A stretch of DNA of 64,000 nucleotides from Sphaerisporangium flaviroseum (GCF_039537005.1 NZ_BAAAZR010000001.1:124001-188000); one strand, 5' to 3'; shown: positions 1 to 9,233, numbered from the stretch's first letter. A program made the numbers and translations. The notes: generated from the letters alone by a model not told the origin.

Positions 1-743
1 GACGCCAGCATGACCCCCGGGAGGTCGTTGCCGCTGAAGGCGATCGGCCGTTCGTGCGCGCCCGTCGCCAGCACGACCCTGCCCGCCCGGATCCGCCAGA
101 CCCGCTCCCTGGTCACCGCGTCCTCACCCCGGCGCTCCACGGCGACGAGGTAGTTGTGGTCGTAGTACCCGACGACGCTCGTACGGGACAGGACGCGCAC
201 GTCGGGAAGGGCCTGGAGCCGGTCGGCCGTCTCGAGCGCCCACTGGGCGCCGGGCCGCCCGTCCACCGTCTCGGCGGTGTCCGGCAGGCTGCCTCCGGCC
301 ACGGGGCGGTCGTCGGCGAGGATCACCCGGGCGCCGGTGCGCGCTGCGGCCAGCGCGGCCGTTAGGCCCGCGGGACCGGCTCCCACCACCAGGACGTCGC
401 AGTGGGCGTGCGTGGCGTCGTAGCGTGCCGGATCGGGGTCAGGCGAGAGCCTTCCCCGGCCGGCCAGGCTCGAGGCGGCCAGCCCTTCGTACAGCATGAT
501 CGTGGTGGCCTGCACCATGGGCTCGGGGAAGGGCCGTTCGATCTGGACCACGGCGTTGGGCTCCTCGGTCCACGCGCCGTAGACCCCGCGCGGGCGGCCC
601 AGCGTGACGCTGGTCCCGATGCGCCGCACCCCGTTGGCCAGCAGGGCGGCGGCCAGGGTGTCGCCTCGCCGTCCCTCGTAGGCGCGGCCGTCGAAGGTGA
701 ACCGCAGTTTCTCGCCCTCGTGACCGGCCCGGCGGCGCGTCAT
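1..743 (-). CDS. soxA: Sarcosine oxidase alpha subunit, N-terminal part (runs off the window)
   Basis: This is the first ~247 residues of the large subunit of heterotetrameric sarcosine oxidase, which oxidises sarcosine to glycine and passes the C1 unit to folate. After a short basic leader it shows the N-terminal domain (RFTFDGRAYEGRRGDTLAAAL) typical of alpha subunits, then an NAD/FAD Rossmann segment with a GxGPAG motif (VVGAGPAGLTAALAAA). The ATG at 741-743 overlaps the soxD stop by 4 nt (ATGA), so translation is probably coupled. It follows soxB and soxD in the same operon; the gamma subunit gene would be expected beyond the window start. The family assignment is secure; the C-terminal GcvT-like half cannot be checked here. 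Confidence 0.93.
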   Translation of the reverse strand, partial: MTRRRAGHEGEKLRFTFDGRAYEGRRGDTLAAALLANGVRRIGTSVTLGRPRGVYGAWTEEPNAVVQIERPFPEPMVQATTIMLYEGLAASSLAGRGRLSPDPDPARYDATHAHCDVLVVGAGPAGLTAALAAARTGARVILADDRPVAGGSLPDTAETVDGRPGAQWALETADRLQALPDVRVLSRTSVVGYYDHNYLVAVERRGEDAVTRERVWRIRAGRVVLATGAHERPIAFSGNDLPGVMLA

Positions 744-1012
744 CGTGTTCCCCCGTCGCCCGCGGCGGTGCCCGGCCGGATCTCGTTGGTGGCCGTGTCC
801 CTGGTCAGGTTGAACCAGCGGCGGCAACCGGCCGCGTGGTTCCACCGCTCGGCGAACGGACCCTTCGGGTTGTCGCGGAAGAACAGGTAGTACGCCCACT
901 CCTCGTCGGTGAGTGCGCCTGGGTCCTGCGGATAGGGGACGTGCGCCTGCCCGCCGTACCGGAACTCGGCCTCGTCGCGTGGCCCGCACCACGGACAGGG
1001 GATCAGCAGCAT
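740..1012 (-). CDS. soxD: Sarcosine oxidase delta subunit
   Basis: A 90-residue protein matching the small zinc-binding delta subunit of tetrameric sarcosine oxidase. Cys6 and Cys9 (IPCPWCG) and His59 and Cys63 (WNHAAGCRRW) sit at the positions that bind zinc in characterised delta subunits. The conserved middle LTDEEWAYYLFFRDNPKG is intact. The ATG at 1010-1012 is the start that gives the family N-terminus. It lies 13 nt after soxB and overlaps soxA by 4 nt, giving the usual order B-D-A. Length and zinc ligands make this assignment safe. Confidence 0.95.
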   Translation of the reverse strand: MLLIPCPWCGPRDEAEFRYGGQAHVPYPQDPGALTDEEWAYYLFFRDNPKGPFAERWNHAAGCRRWFNLTRDTATNEIRPGTAAGDGGTR

Positions 1013-1025
1013 CGGTCGGGCTCCT

Positions 1026-2228
1026 TCAGTGGGCCACGGCGGCCGCGCCGTGCTCGTCCACGAGCGCGCCGGTGGTGAATCGTTCGAGGGTGAAGGGCGC
1101 GTTGAGGGGATGCGGCCCGTCGTTGGCGATCGTGTGCGCGTAGCACCAGCCGACGCCGGGTGTCGCCTTGAAGCCGCCCGTGCCCCAGCCGCAGTTGACG
1201 TACATGCCGTCGACGGGGGTGAGCCCGACGATCGGCGAGGCGTCCGGGGTGACGTCGACCACCCCGCCCCAGGTGCGCAGCACGTGCGCCCGGGCGAAGA
1301 TGGGGAACAGCTCAAGCGCGGCGGCCATCTGCTGCTCGATGATGTGGAAGGCCCCGCGCTGGCGGTAGGAGTTGTACGCGTCGATGCCCGCGCCCATGAC
1401 CAGCTCGCCCTTGTGCGCCTGGCTGACGTAGACGTGCACCGCGTTCGACATCACGACGGTGGGGTGCACCGGTTCGAGCAGCTCGGAGACCAGGGCCTGG
1501 AGAGGGTGGCTCTGGACGGGCAGCCGCAGCCCGGCCATCTCGGCCACCACGGAGGAGTGACCCGCGGCCGAGAGCGCCACACGGCCCGCCGCGATGCGCC
1601 CGCGCGTGGTCCGCACCGCCGCCGCCCTGCCGTTCACCACCTCAATGCCGGTGACCTCGCAGTGCTCGATGAAGTGGACGCCCAGCGCGGAGGCGGCCCT
1701 GGCGTATCCCCAGGCGACGTAGTCGTGCTTGGCGATCCCCGCGCGAGGCTGGTAGGTGGCCCCTAGGACCGGGTAGCGCGAGTCCTGGCGGATGTCGACG
1801 ATGGGGCACAGCTCCTTGACCTGTGCCGGGTCCAGCCATTCGGCGTCCACGCCGTTCAGCCGGTTGGCGTTGACGCGGCGCACGCTGTCGCGCACGTCCT
1901 GGAGGCTGTGCGCGAGGTTCATCACGCCACGCTGGCTGAACAGGACGTCGTAGCCGAGCTCCTCCTCCAGCCCTTCCCACAGCTTCAGGGCGTGCTCGTA
2001 GATGCCCGCGCTCTCGTCCCACAGATAGTTCGACCGGATGATGGTCGTGTTGCGTGCCATGTTGCCACCGGCCAGCCAGCCCTTCTCCAGCACGGCGACG
2101 TTGGTGATCCCGTGGTTCTTCGCCAGGTAGTAGGCGGTGGCGATGCCGTGCCCGCCGCCTCCGACGATCACGACGTCGTAGGAGCTCTCCGGCTCGGGGC
2201 TGTCCCAGAGCCGGTCGGGGTCGGTCAT
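1026..2228 (-). CDS. soxB: Sarcosine oxidase beta subunit
   Basis: A 400-residue FAD-dependent oxidoreductase of the DAO fold, the catalytic beta subunit of tetrameric sarcosine oxidase. Near residue 20 it has the dinucleotide-binding motif DVVIVGGGGHGIATAYYLA, followed by the family signature GGNMARNTTIIRSNY. The QSHPLQALVSE segment contains the His near which FMN is covalently bound in studied homologues (inference from family). The C-terminal WGGVVDVTPDASPIVG and NCGWGTGGFKATP segments are also typical. I chose the ATG at 2226-2228; longer in-frame starts would run into the preceding gene. It lies 41 nt after the dimethylglycine-dehydrogenase-like gene and 13 nt before soxD, so the four genes look like one operon. 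Confidence 0.95.
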   Translation of the reverse strand: MTDPDRLWDSPEPESSYDVVIVGGGGHGIATAYYLAKNHGITNVAVLEKGWLAGGNMARNTTIIRSNYLWDESAGIYEHALKLWEGLEEELGYDVLFSQRGVMNLAHSLQDVRDSVRRVNANRLNGVDAEWLDPAQVKELCPIVDIRQDSRYPVLGATYQPRAGIAKHDYVAWGYARAASALGVHFIEHCEVTGIEVVNGRAAAVRTTRGRIAAGRVALSAAGHSSVVAEMAGLRLPVQSHPLQALVSELLEPVHPTVVMSNAVHVYVSQAHKGELVMGAGIDAYNSYRQRGAFHIIEQQMAAALELFPIFARAHVLRTWGGVVDVTPDASPIVGLTPVDGMYVNCGWGTGGFKATPGVGWCYAHTIANDGPHPLNAPFTLERFTTGALVDEHGAAAVAH

Positions 2229-2269
2229 GGTCCTCCCGTTCGTCACATGCGGGCGTGGGGACGCGTGGG

Positions 2270-4693
2270 TCACGCGCGCAGCCGCTTCATCGCGGGGTCG
2301 AAGAGCGGTTCCTCCGCGACGACGGCGGTGACGCGTCCGCCGAAGTAGCCGATGTGGACGATCTGTCCCGGCGTCGACAGCCCGGCGGGCAGCCACGCGT
2401 AGGCGATGGCCTTGCCGATGGTGTACCCGTACGCGGCACTGGTGACGTACCCAACGCAGGCCTCACCGTCGTAGACGGGCTCCTTGCCCATCACCACGCC
2501 GGCAGGGTCGTCGATGGTGAGGCAGGTCAGGCGGCGGCCGACCGACGCCCGGCGCTCCTCCAGCGCCGCCCTGCCGATGAAGTCGCCCTTGTCCGGCTTC
2601 ACGGCGAAGCCCAGCCCCGCCTCGTACGGATCGTGTTCGTAGGTCATGTCGGTGCCGAAGGAGCGGTAGCCCTTCTCCAACCGCAGGCTGTTGAACGCGC
2701 CGCGCCCGCCGGCGACGACGCCGTACGCCTGCCCGGCCTCCCACAGCGTGTCCCACAGCTTGAGCCCCATGTCGGCCGTCGTGTAGAGCTCCCAGCCCAG
2801 CTCGCCGATGTAGGACAGGCGCAGCGCGGTGACCGGCACCGAGCCGATGTACGCCCGCTTGGCGCGGAAGTAGCGGAAGCCCTGGGCCGAGAAGTCCGCC
2901 TCGGTGAGCGGCGCGACCAGGTCACGCGCGTGCGGGCCCCAGACGCCGACGCAGCAGGTTCCGGGGGTGATGTCCCTGATGGACACCGAACCGTCGTTGG
3001 GCCGGTGCCGTGAGAGCCAGTCGAGGTCGAGGTTGCCGTTGGCCCCGACCTGGAACAGGTCGCGGCCGAGCCGGGCGACGGTGATGTCGCTGCGGATGCC
3101 GCCGTCCTGGTCGAGCAGCAGGCAGTACGTCACCGAGCCGACGGACTTGTCCACCTCACCGGTCGAGACGCGCCCGAGGAACGCCGCCGCCCCCGGCCCG
3201 CTGACCTCCAGCCGCTTCAGCGCGGTCATGTCGTACAGGGCGACGCCCTCTCGGGACGCTTGCGCCTCCGCGCCCACGATGGGCGACCAGTAGCGCGCCG
3301 CCCAGTCGCCGGGGGTGGGAATGTCGCGGCCGCCGGCCAGCCCGGCGTTGGCCTCGTACCACTGGGGGCGTTCCCATCCCGACGCCTCCAGCGGGAAGGC
3401 GCCGAGCTCCCGCTGCCGCAGGTGGAAGGGGCTCACCCGGAGCGGGCGGAGGTTCTCCGGCGGCTGGAGGGGATGGATGATGTCGTAGACCTCGACGAAG
3501 TTCTGGCAGTCGCGCGTCAGGACGTACTCCGGGGCGAGCTGGTGCGGCTCGAAGCGGTTCACGTCGCACTCGTGCAGGTCGAACGACGAGCAGTGCCCGT
3601 CGACCAGCCATTCGGCCATGGCCCGCGCCACGCCCGCCGAGTGGGTGACCCAGACGGCCTCGGCGACCCAGAACCCCGTGACCTCGCGAGAGGGGCCGAG
3701 CAGAGGCATGTTGTCGGTGGTGAAGGAGAAGAGCCCGTTGATGCCCTCCTCGATCTTGGCGTCCTGGGTGGCGGGAAGCAGCGACAGGGTCTCGGTCCAG
3801 GCGTCGGCGAAGTCGTCGGGGGTGAACGCCATCACCGACGGCATGACCTCGGCGGCGTCCACTGGAAGTATCGACTCGGCCCGCACCGGCATCGGCCGGT
3901 GGCCGTAGTAGCCGACGGCCAGCCGGTCGTACCGCTCGCGGTAGTACAGGTCGGCGTCCTGGTGCCGCAGGATCGGGCGGGTCGCCTCCTCGGCCTGCCC
4001 GCTCAGCGCGGGAACCGGCCCGGTCCAGGCGAGCTGGTGGGCGAGCGGCGTGAGCGGCAGCTCCATCCCCACCATGCCCGCGACCTTGGGGCCCCAGATG
4101 CCCGCACAGCAGACGACGAGGTCGGCGGGGAGCTCACCCCGGTCGGTCACGACGGCCGTCACCCGGTCGTCCTCGACGCGGATGTCCAGCACCTCGTGCC
4201 GGTCGAGCACCCGCACGCCGCGGTCACGGGCGAGCCGAAGCTGTGCCTCGACGGCCTGTACGGCCTTGGCGATCCCGTCGGTCGCGACGTACAGGCCGCC
4301 CAGCACGCGCTCGGGGTCGAGCAGGGAGTGGCGCGCCACGCACTCCTCGGTGGTCAGCAGCTCGGCGTCGAGGCCCCACGCGGTGGCCCAGCCGTGCCGC
4401 CGACGTAGCTCCGCGAACCTCTCGGGGGTCGTGGCCACCTCCAGGCCGCCGACCTGGAGGAAGCAGCCGAGCCCCATGAGCTTCTCGACGGTGTAGCGCG
4501 CCAGCCCGGTCATGGTCTTGGACGGGTTGGTCTGGAACACCAGGCCGGGGGCGTGTGTCGAGGACCCGCCGGCCGCGGGAACCGTGCCCTGGTCCACCAC
4601 CGTGATGTCGTCCCAGCCTCTGGCCGACAACTCGTCGGCGAGCGCCGCGCCCACCACACCAGCTCCGATGACGACGACCCGGGGGCCTGCCAT
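2270..4693 (-). CDS. FAD-dependent oxidoreductase/GcvT protein, probable dimethylglycine dehydrogenase
   Basis: An 807-residue two-part protein. The N-terminal DAO domain (about 5-365) starts with VVVIGAGVVGAALADELSA and contains GGSSTHAPGL, whose His corresponds to the residue that carries covalent FAD in dimethylglycine and sarcosine dehydrogenases. A linker domain leads into a folate-binding GcvT domain (about 430-700) and a GcvT C-terminal barrel. The family removes an N-methyl group and transfers it to tetrahydrofolate. Because soxBDA follows in the same operon, dimethylglycine is the likelier substrate here, with sarcosine as the alternative. The start is the ATG at 4691-4693 (MAGPRVVV); upstream in-frame residues look non-coding. 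A GTTGCG-type dyad lies 30 nt upstream of the start. Confidence 0.88.
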   Translation of the reverse strand: MAGPRVVVIGAGVVGAALADELSARGWDDITVVDQGTVPAAGGSSTHAPGLVFQTNPSKTMTGLARYTVEKLMGLGCFLQVGGLEVATTPERFAELRRRHGWATAWGLDAELLTTEECVARHSLLDPERVLGGLYVATDGIAKAVQAVEAQLRLARDRGVRVLDRHEVLDIRVEDDRVTAVVTDRGELPADLVVCCAGIWGPKVAGMVGMELPLTPLAHQLAWTGPVPALSGQAEEATRPILRHQDADLYYRERYDRLAVGYYGHRPMPVRAESILPVDAAEVMPSVMAFTPDDFADAWTETLSLLPATQDAKIEEGINGLFSFTTDNMPLLGPSREVTGFWVAEAVWVTHSAGVARAMAEWLVDGHCSSFDLHECDVNRFEPHQLAPEYVLTRDCQNFVEVYDIIHPLQPPENLRPLRVSPFHLRQRELGAFPLEASGWERPQWYEANAGLAGGRDIPTPGDWAARYWSPIVGAEAQASREGVALYDMTALKRLEVSGPGAAAFLGRVSTGEVDKSVGSVTYCLLLDQDGGIRSDITVARLGRDLFQVGANGNLDLDWLSRHRPNDGSVSIRDITPGTCCVGVWGPHARDLVAPLTEADFSAQGFRYFRAKRAYIGSVPVTALRLSYIGELGWELYTTADMGLKLWDTLWEAGQAYGVVAGGRGAFNSLRLEKGYRSFGTDMTYEHDPYEAGLGFAVKPDKGDFIGRAALEERRASVGRRLTCLTIDDPAGVVMGKEPVYDGEACVGYVTSAAYGYTIGKAIAYAWLPAGLSTPGQIVHIGYFGGRVTAVVAEEPLFDPAMKRLRA

Positions 4694-4722
4694 TGCCACC
4701 TCCGTTGCGCATGATGAACCGT

Positions 4723-4739
4723 GGTGCGCTTTCCGCAAC
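4723..4739 (-). promoter_or_regulatory. Candidate IclR operator upstream of the dimethylglycine dehydrogenase operon
   Basis: Read on the minus strand the site is GTTGCGGAAAGCGCACC, which fits GTTGCG-N5-CGCA(A/C)C. A further half site GTTGCG lies at 4704-4709. Matching dyads occur upstream of the ATPase gene of the importer and between betA and the second iclR gene. Assignment to an IclR protein is inference from location and shared pattern. Confidence 0.5.
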
Positions 4740-4826
4740 AAGCGTGACCGGCCAGGTAGGTGGTGTCAAGAGCGTCACACCAACGGAAACCGCAGGGGCG
4801 AGCGTGGGGGAAGGTGTCCGGACATG

Positions 4827-4867
4827 ACGACGCCGCGCCCGCGGAGGATGTGCGGGCGCGGCGTCGT
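4827..4867. terminator. Intrinsic-type terminator hairpin after the binding-protein gene
   Basis: A perfect 16-bp inverted repeat (4827-4842 and 4852-4867) with a 9-nt loop begins 12 nt past the stop of the substrate-binding-protein gene. There is no clear T run, as is common for actinobacterial terminators. It separates the importer operon from the dimethylglycine/sarcosine operon. Confidence 0.75.
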
Positions 4868-4878
4868 GCCGGCGGGGT

Positions 4879-5865
4879 CTAGCTGGTGGGAAGCCAGGCC
4901 TTCACCTTGTCGGGGTTGTCGGTGGCCCACTTCTCGGCGGCGTCCTCGGGCGACATCTTGTCCTCGGAGATGTACTTCGCCACGAGGTTCTGGTCGTCGT
5001 TGGTCCAGGTGAAGTTCTTGACGAGCTGGTACGCCGGGCTGCCGGAGTCCGCGAACTTCTTGCTCACGATCTTGTCCAGCTCGTACGGCGGGTAGTCGCA
5101 CGCGACCTTGGCGGCGTCGGCGTCGCACCCCTCGGTGTACGTGGGCAGGTTGACCTTGACCAGCTTGACCTCGGACAGGAACCACTGCGGCTCGTAGAAG
5201 TACCCGAGCATCGGCTTCTTCTGGGCCTCGGCCTGGCGGAATCCGGTGATCAGCGCCGCCTCGCTGCCGGCGTACACGACCTTGTAGTTCAGGTCGAGGT
5301 TCTTGACCAGGGCGGCGTCGTTGGTGACGAACGAGGGGTCGCCGTCGAGAAGCTGTCCCTTGCCGTCCGACTCGGAGGTCTTGAACAGGTCGGCGTACTT
5401 GTCGAGGTTCTTCCAGTCGGTGATGTCGGGGTACTTCTGGGCCATCCACGGCGGCACGTACCAGCCGATGACGCCCTTGTTCCCCGTCGAGCCCGCCTCG
5501 ACGGCGACCTTCTGGTCCTCGATGTACTTCTTCTTCAGGTCCGGGTGGCCCCAGTTCTCCACGACCGCGTCGACCTCACCGGTCGCGAACCCCTGCCAGG
5601 CCACCTCCTCCTTGAGGTCCTTCTTCGTGACCTCGCAGCCGAGTTCCTTCTCGGCCACGTACGCGATGACCGCCGCGTTGGCCTCGTATCCGACCCAGGG
5701 ATTGATCGCGATGTTGACGGCGCCGCAGTCCTTCTTCGCCGGAGCCGACCCACCTGAGGCGGACGGGCTCTCTCCCACCTTCGCGCCACCGCACGCGGAG
5801 ACAAGGAGGCCGACGGCCGCCACGAGCACGACCGCCCGCGGCCGTGCGATCCTCGAAACTCTCAC
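4879..5865 (-). CDS. Glycine betaine/choline ABC transporter substrate-binding lipoprotein
   Basis: A 328-residue OpuAC/ProX-type periplasmic-binding-protein-like lipoprotein. A basic N-terminus and hydrophobic segment end in the lipobox LVSAC, followed by a Ser/Gly/Ala linker and the binding domain starting at CGAVNIAINPWVGYEANAAV. Aromatic residues (NPWVGYEA, ENWGHPD, GWYVPPW) fit the aromatic cage that holds quaternary amines in this family. The GTG at 5863-5865 is preferred because an AGGAGG lies just upstream and the signal peptide then has normal length; the open frame extends further upstream. It is the last gene of the ATPase-permease-binding protein operon. Betaine, choline or a related trimethylamine is the expected ligand; the exact one is not decided by sequence. 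Confidence 0.9.
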   Translation of the reverse strand: MRVSRIARPRAVVLVAAVGLLVSACGGAKVGESPSASGGSAPAKKDCGAVNIAINPWVGYEANAAVIAYVAEKELGCEVTKKDLKEEVAWQGFATGEVDAVVENWGHPDLKKKYIEDQKVAVEAGSTGNKGVIGWYVPPWMAQKYPDITDWKNLDKYADLFKTSESDGKGQLLDGDPSFVTNDAALVKNLDLNYKVVYAGSEAALITGFRQAEAQKKPMLGYFYEPQWFLSEVKLVKVNLPTYTEGCDADAAKVACDYPPYELDKIVSKKFADSGSPAYQLVKNFTWTNDDQNLVAKYISEDKMSPEDAAEKWATDNPDKVKAWLPTS

Positions 5866-5965
5866 CAAGCTCCTCCTGAGTCGAAAGCCGCCTGAGACGG
5901 CCCGCTGTGCCCCATGACGGGCGTTTCCGAACTCCCCGATCGAACCCTCCACCGGTCTGCCGCCA

Positions 5966-7945
5966 TCAGTGCCTCCCATGGGCGGCGGCGTCGGCCCGCC
6001 GGGCCGCGGTCTTGGTCAGCGCGGCCAGCAGGGTGCCGAGCACCACGATCGCGAGCCCCGCGGCCAGGCCCTTGCCCCGCAGTTGCAACTGGGAGAATCC
6101 CGCCACCACGTCGTAGCCCAGCGCGCCCGCGCCCACCAGGCCACCGACCACCACCATGGCCAGTACGTAGCACAGCCCCTGGCTCGCGGCGAGGGCGACG
6201 GCGCTGCGCGCCATCGGCACCTGCACCTTGGAGATGATCTGCCACGTGCTCGACCCGGCCGCCGTTGCGGCCTCGACGGCGCTCACCGACACGCCCCTGA
6301 TGCCGTCGGCGACGAGCTTGACCGCCACCGGCGCGGCGTAGACGACCGCCGCGATGATGGCCGTGAAGCGTGTGGCGCCGAACAGTCCGAGGATCGGGAC
6401 GAGATACACGAAGGCGGGCATGGTCTGCCCGGCGTCCAGCACCGGGCGCACCACCTGGTCGACGCGGTCGTCGCGTCCCATCCAGACCCCGACCACGATG
6501 CCCAGCGCCATCACGAGCACGGTCGCCACGAGCGTCGCGGCCAGCGTCACCATGCTGTCCTGCCACAGCCCGAGCAGCACCAGCAGGGCGAGGCACACGG
6601 CGCAGACCACCGCGACCCGCACGGTGGCCAGCACCAGCGCCATCGCGGTCACCGCCGCCAGGACCAGCCACCACGGTGATCCGGTCAGCACCGCCTCGAA
6701 CGGGTTGAGCAGGCCGTAGGTGACGAGGTTCTTGAAGCCGTTGGTGTAGGTGTAGAGGTTCGTCTGCGTCCACTGGCTCGCCGCGTCGGCGCCGCTGCGG
6801 ACGTAGGAACCCAGATCCACGTCGCCGGGGAACTCCGCGGCCCACACGTAGATGTACGACAGGTAGACGAGCACCGCCGTGACCGCCAGCACGACGGCCA
6901 CCTGGACACGGCGCCAGAGCGGCCCCCGGGTGCGACCCGCGCGGTGGGCGGTCTCGACGCGGCGACCGGCCGCCGAGGTCACCCGGTCGAGCACGATGGC
7001 CATGATGACGATCGCCAGACCGGCGTTGAAGGACGTGCCGACGTCCAGCGTCTCCAGCGCCTTGAGCACGGTCTTGCCGAGCCCGGGCGCGTCGATGAGC
7101 GCGGCGATGGTCGCCATGGCCAGCGCGGCCATGATGGTCTGGTTGACCCCGACGACGATGGTCCGCTTGGCCAGCGGGAGCCGCACCTTGCGCAGGAGCT
7201 GCCACGGGGTCGAGCCCAGCGAGGTGCCCGCCTCCACGGTCGTCGCCGGCACCTCCCTGATCGCGTGGGCGGTGATGCGGATCGCCGGCGGGATCGCGTA
7301 GATCATCGTCGCCACGGTGGCGCTCGCCGGGCCGATGAGGAAGAACAGCGTGAGCGGCGCGAGGTAGACGAACGTCGGCATCGTCTGCATGAAGTCGAGC
7401 ACCGGGGTGACCAGGCGGTCGAACCGGTCGTTCAGCCCCGCCCAGATCCCGAGCGGGATGCCGGCGGCCAGCGACAGCACGACGGCGCAGGTCGTCAGCG
7501 CCAGCGTGTCCATGCTCTCCTCCCACAGGCCGAGCAGCCCGAAGGAGGCGAATCCGGCCGCGGTCAGCAGCGCCACCCTGAGGTTGCCGTACAGCAGGGC
7601 GACGGCCGTGGCGATGCCGGTCACGCCCAGCCAGCCGATCACCGGAACCGGACGGCCGAAGGACGGCCGGCTGATCAGCGCCTGGACGAACGAGACGAAC
7701 TCGTCGAGGAAGAGCCGGATGTAGTTGATGAAGTACAGGAACAGCGGGTTGGAGTCGCGGCTGCGGTCGACGGCTTCGGCGGCCTGGCCGATCCGCTCGT
7801 GCAGCGGGGTCAGCTCGGCGCCGCCGAGCGGCAAGGTGGCCTGGCCCCGGAACAGGGCCCACAGCAGAAGCCAGACGGCGAGGATCCCTGCCAGCAGGTA
7901 CGGGCGCGACCACACCGGCCGGCGCGCCACCACGGTCGCCGTCAT
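5966..7945 (-). CDS. Glycine betaine/choline ABC transporter permease with two fused permease domains
   Basis: A 659-residue membrane protein holding two complete OpuAB/ProW-type permease domains in one chain. The first half has the EAA-like loop near EVPATTVEAGTSLGSTPWQLLRKVRLP, and the second repeats it as GVSVSAVEAATAAGSSTWQIISKVQVP. Each half carries its own PGLG- or GALG-containing segment and about six hydrophobic stretches, with an additional N-terminal segment. Most family members are about 280-350 residues and act as homodimers, so this gene probably supplies the whole transmembrane part as a pseudo-dimer. It lies 52 nt downstream of the ATPase gene and 100 nt before the binding-protein gene. 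Start is the ATG at 7943-7945. Confidence 0.9.
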   Translation of the reverse strand: MTATVVARRPVWSRPYLLAGILAVWLLLWALFRGQATLPLGGAELTPLHERIGQAAEAVDRSRDSNPLFLYFINYIRLFLDEFVSFVQALISRPSFGRPVPVIGWLGVTGIATAVALLYGNLRVALLTAAGFASFGLLGLWEESMDTLALTTCAVVLSLAAGIPLGIWAGLNDRFDRLVTPVLDFMQTMPTFVYLAPLTLFFLIGPASATVATMIYAIPPAIRITAHAIREVPATTVEAGTSLGSTPWQLLRKVRLPLAKRTIVVGVNQTIMAALAMATIAALIDAPGLGKTVLKALETLDVGTSFNAGLAIVIMAIVLDRVTSAAGRRVETAHRAGRTRGPLWRRVQVAVVLAVTAVLVYLSYIYVWAAEFPGDVDLGSYVRSGADAASQWTQTNLYTYTNGFKNLVTYGLLNPFEAVLTGSPWWLVLAAVTAMALVLATVRVAVVCAVCLALLVLLGLWQDSMVTLAATLVATVLVMALGIVVGVWMGRDDRVDQVVRPVLDAGQTMPAFVYLVPILGLFGATRFTAIIAAVVYAAPVAVKLVADGIRGVSVSAVEAATAAGSSTWQIISKVQVPMARSAVALAASQGLCYVLAMVVVGGLVGAGALGYDVVAGFSQLQLRGKGLAAGLAIVVLGTLLAALTKTAARRADAAAHGRH

Positions 7946-7997
7946 GCCGCGCTCACCCCGCGAGGTGCTCGCCTCGCCGGGATCTCCTTCGTCGCGC

Positions 7998-9059
7998 TCA
8001 TTCCGCGATCACCTCGAGGATCTCGGCGCTTCCTACGACGCCGAGCAGCTCACCGTCCGACACCACCCGTACGGGGCGGTCGGCGTGCAGGACGGTGTGC
8101 ACGGCGTCCTTGATGACGACGTCGGGCCCCAGCTCCGGACCGTCCAGCGGGTCCTCTCCCGAAGGTGGTCTCATGATCCAGCGCAGGGTCAGGACGTGCG
8201 AGCGGGACACGTCGCGCACGAACTCCCGGACGTAGTCGTCGGCGGGGGCGCCCACCACCTCGTCAGGGGTGCCGGTCTGGACGAGCCCGCCGTCGCGCAT
8301 GACCAGGATGCGGTCACCGAGCTTGAGCGCCTCGCTCAGGTCGTGGGTGATGAAGATCATCGTCTTGCCGACCTCGCGGTGCAGGCGGATGACCTCGTTC
8401 TGCATGTCGCGGCGGATCAGCGGGTCGAGCGCCGAGAACGGCTCGTCGAAGAACAGCACTTCGGGGTCCACCGCGAGGGCGCGGGCCAGTCCCACCCGCT
8501 GCTGCATGCCGCCGGAGAGCTGGTCGGGATAGGACTCTCCGTATCCCGAGAGCCCGACGAGGTCGAGCATCTCCGTGGCCCGCCGGTAGCGGGCCTCCTT
8601 CTTCAGGCCCTGGATCTCCAGCCCGTAGGCGATGTTGTCCAGCACCCGCCGGTGGGGCAGCAGGCCGAAATGCTGGAAGACCATCGCGAACCTGCGGCGG
8701 CGCAGCTCACGGAGCTCCTTGTCGCCGGCCTTGCGGATGTCGTGCCCGTCGAGCAGCACCTCGCCGGCGGTGGGCTCGACCAGCCGGGTCAGGCAGCGCA
8801 CGAGGGTCGACTTGCCGGAGCCGGAAAGACCCATGACGACGAAGACCTCGCCGCGCCGTACGGCGAACGAGGCGTCGCGCACGGCGGCGACGCAGCCCGT
8901 GCGCTCCTTGAGCTCGGCCCGGGAGAGCTCCGCGAGCGGCGTGCCCGCCACGCGGTCGGCCCGGGGACCGAAAACCTTCCACAGGCCGCGCACGTCGAGG
9001 ATCACCGGCTCCTCGCTCGTGGAGGGCTGCGAGAGCTCGGTCGGCGACGTCGCGGTCAT
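7998..9059 (-). CDS. proV: Glycine betaine/choline ABC transporter ATP-binding protein
   Basis: A 353-residue ProV/OpuAA-type ATPase. Walker A is GLSGSGKST, the signature is LSGGMQQR, Walker B is VLFFDEPFSALD, and the switch His is in FITHDLSEA. The insert before Walker A (VAGTPLAELSRAELKERTGC) is typical of the quaternary-amine transporter subfamily. The C-terminal 80 residues form a short CBS-like regulatory region. I prefer the ATG at 9057-9059, which has GAGG 5 nt upstream; a TTG at 9095 would add 12 residues but its Shine-Dalgarno sequence is too close. It is the first gene of the importer operon, behind a GTTGCG-type dyad. Confidence 0.93.
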   Translation of the reverse strand: MTATSPTELSQPSTSEEPVILDVRGLWKVFGPRADRVAGTPLAELSRAELKERTGCVAAVRDASFAVRRGEVFVVMGLSGSGKSTLVRCLTRLVEPTAGEVLLDGHDIRKAGDKELRELRRRRFAMVFQHFGLLPHRRVLDNIAYGLEIQGLKKEARYRRATEMLDLVGLSGYGESYPDQLSGGMQQRVGLARALAVDPEVLFFDEPFSALDPLIRRDMQNEVIRLHREVGKTMIFITHDLSEALKLGDRILVMRDGGLVQTGTPDEVVGAPADDYVREFVRDVSRSHVLTLRWIMRPPSGEDPLDGPELGPDVVIKDAVHTVLHADRPVRVVSDGELLGVVGSAEILEVIAE

Positions 9060-9151
9060 GGTCACCTCGCGGTTCGAGGAGTGGAGGCCGGTCAAGCCCT
9101 CCGGGTGTCACCACGGCAGAGACCTGCCGCGGACCTCTCCATAGGCATCCA

Positions 9152-9168
9152 GTTGCGTATCACGCACC
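9152..9168. promoter_or_regulatory. Candidate IclR operator upstream of the importer operon
   Basis: The site GTTGCGTATCACGCACC is an imperfect 7+3+7 dyad, 93 nt upstream of the preferred ATPase start and 66 nt past the end of the first iclR gene. It matches GTTGCG-N5-CGCA(A/C)C, the pattern also found upstream of betA and of the dimethylglycine operon. Binding by one or both IclR proteins encoded here is an inference. Confidence 0.5.
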
Positions 9169-9233
9169 AGAATGCTTAACGAGGAACAGAATCGACCCTG
9201 AGGTGAGCCCCGTCAAGGCTTGCCGTGTTTCCC

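Noticed and set aside
4694..4878. Glycine riboswitch upstream of the sarcosine/dimethylglycine operon
   Set aside because: No glycine-aptamer motifs were seen; only the GTTGCG dyad and a terminator lie here.
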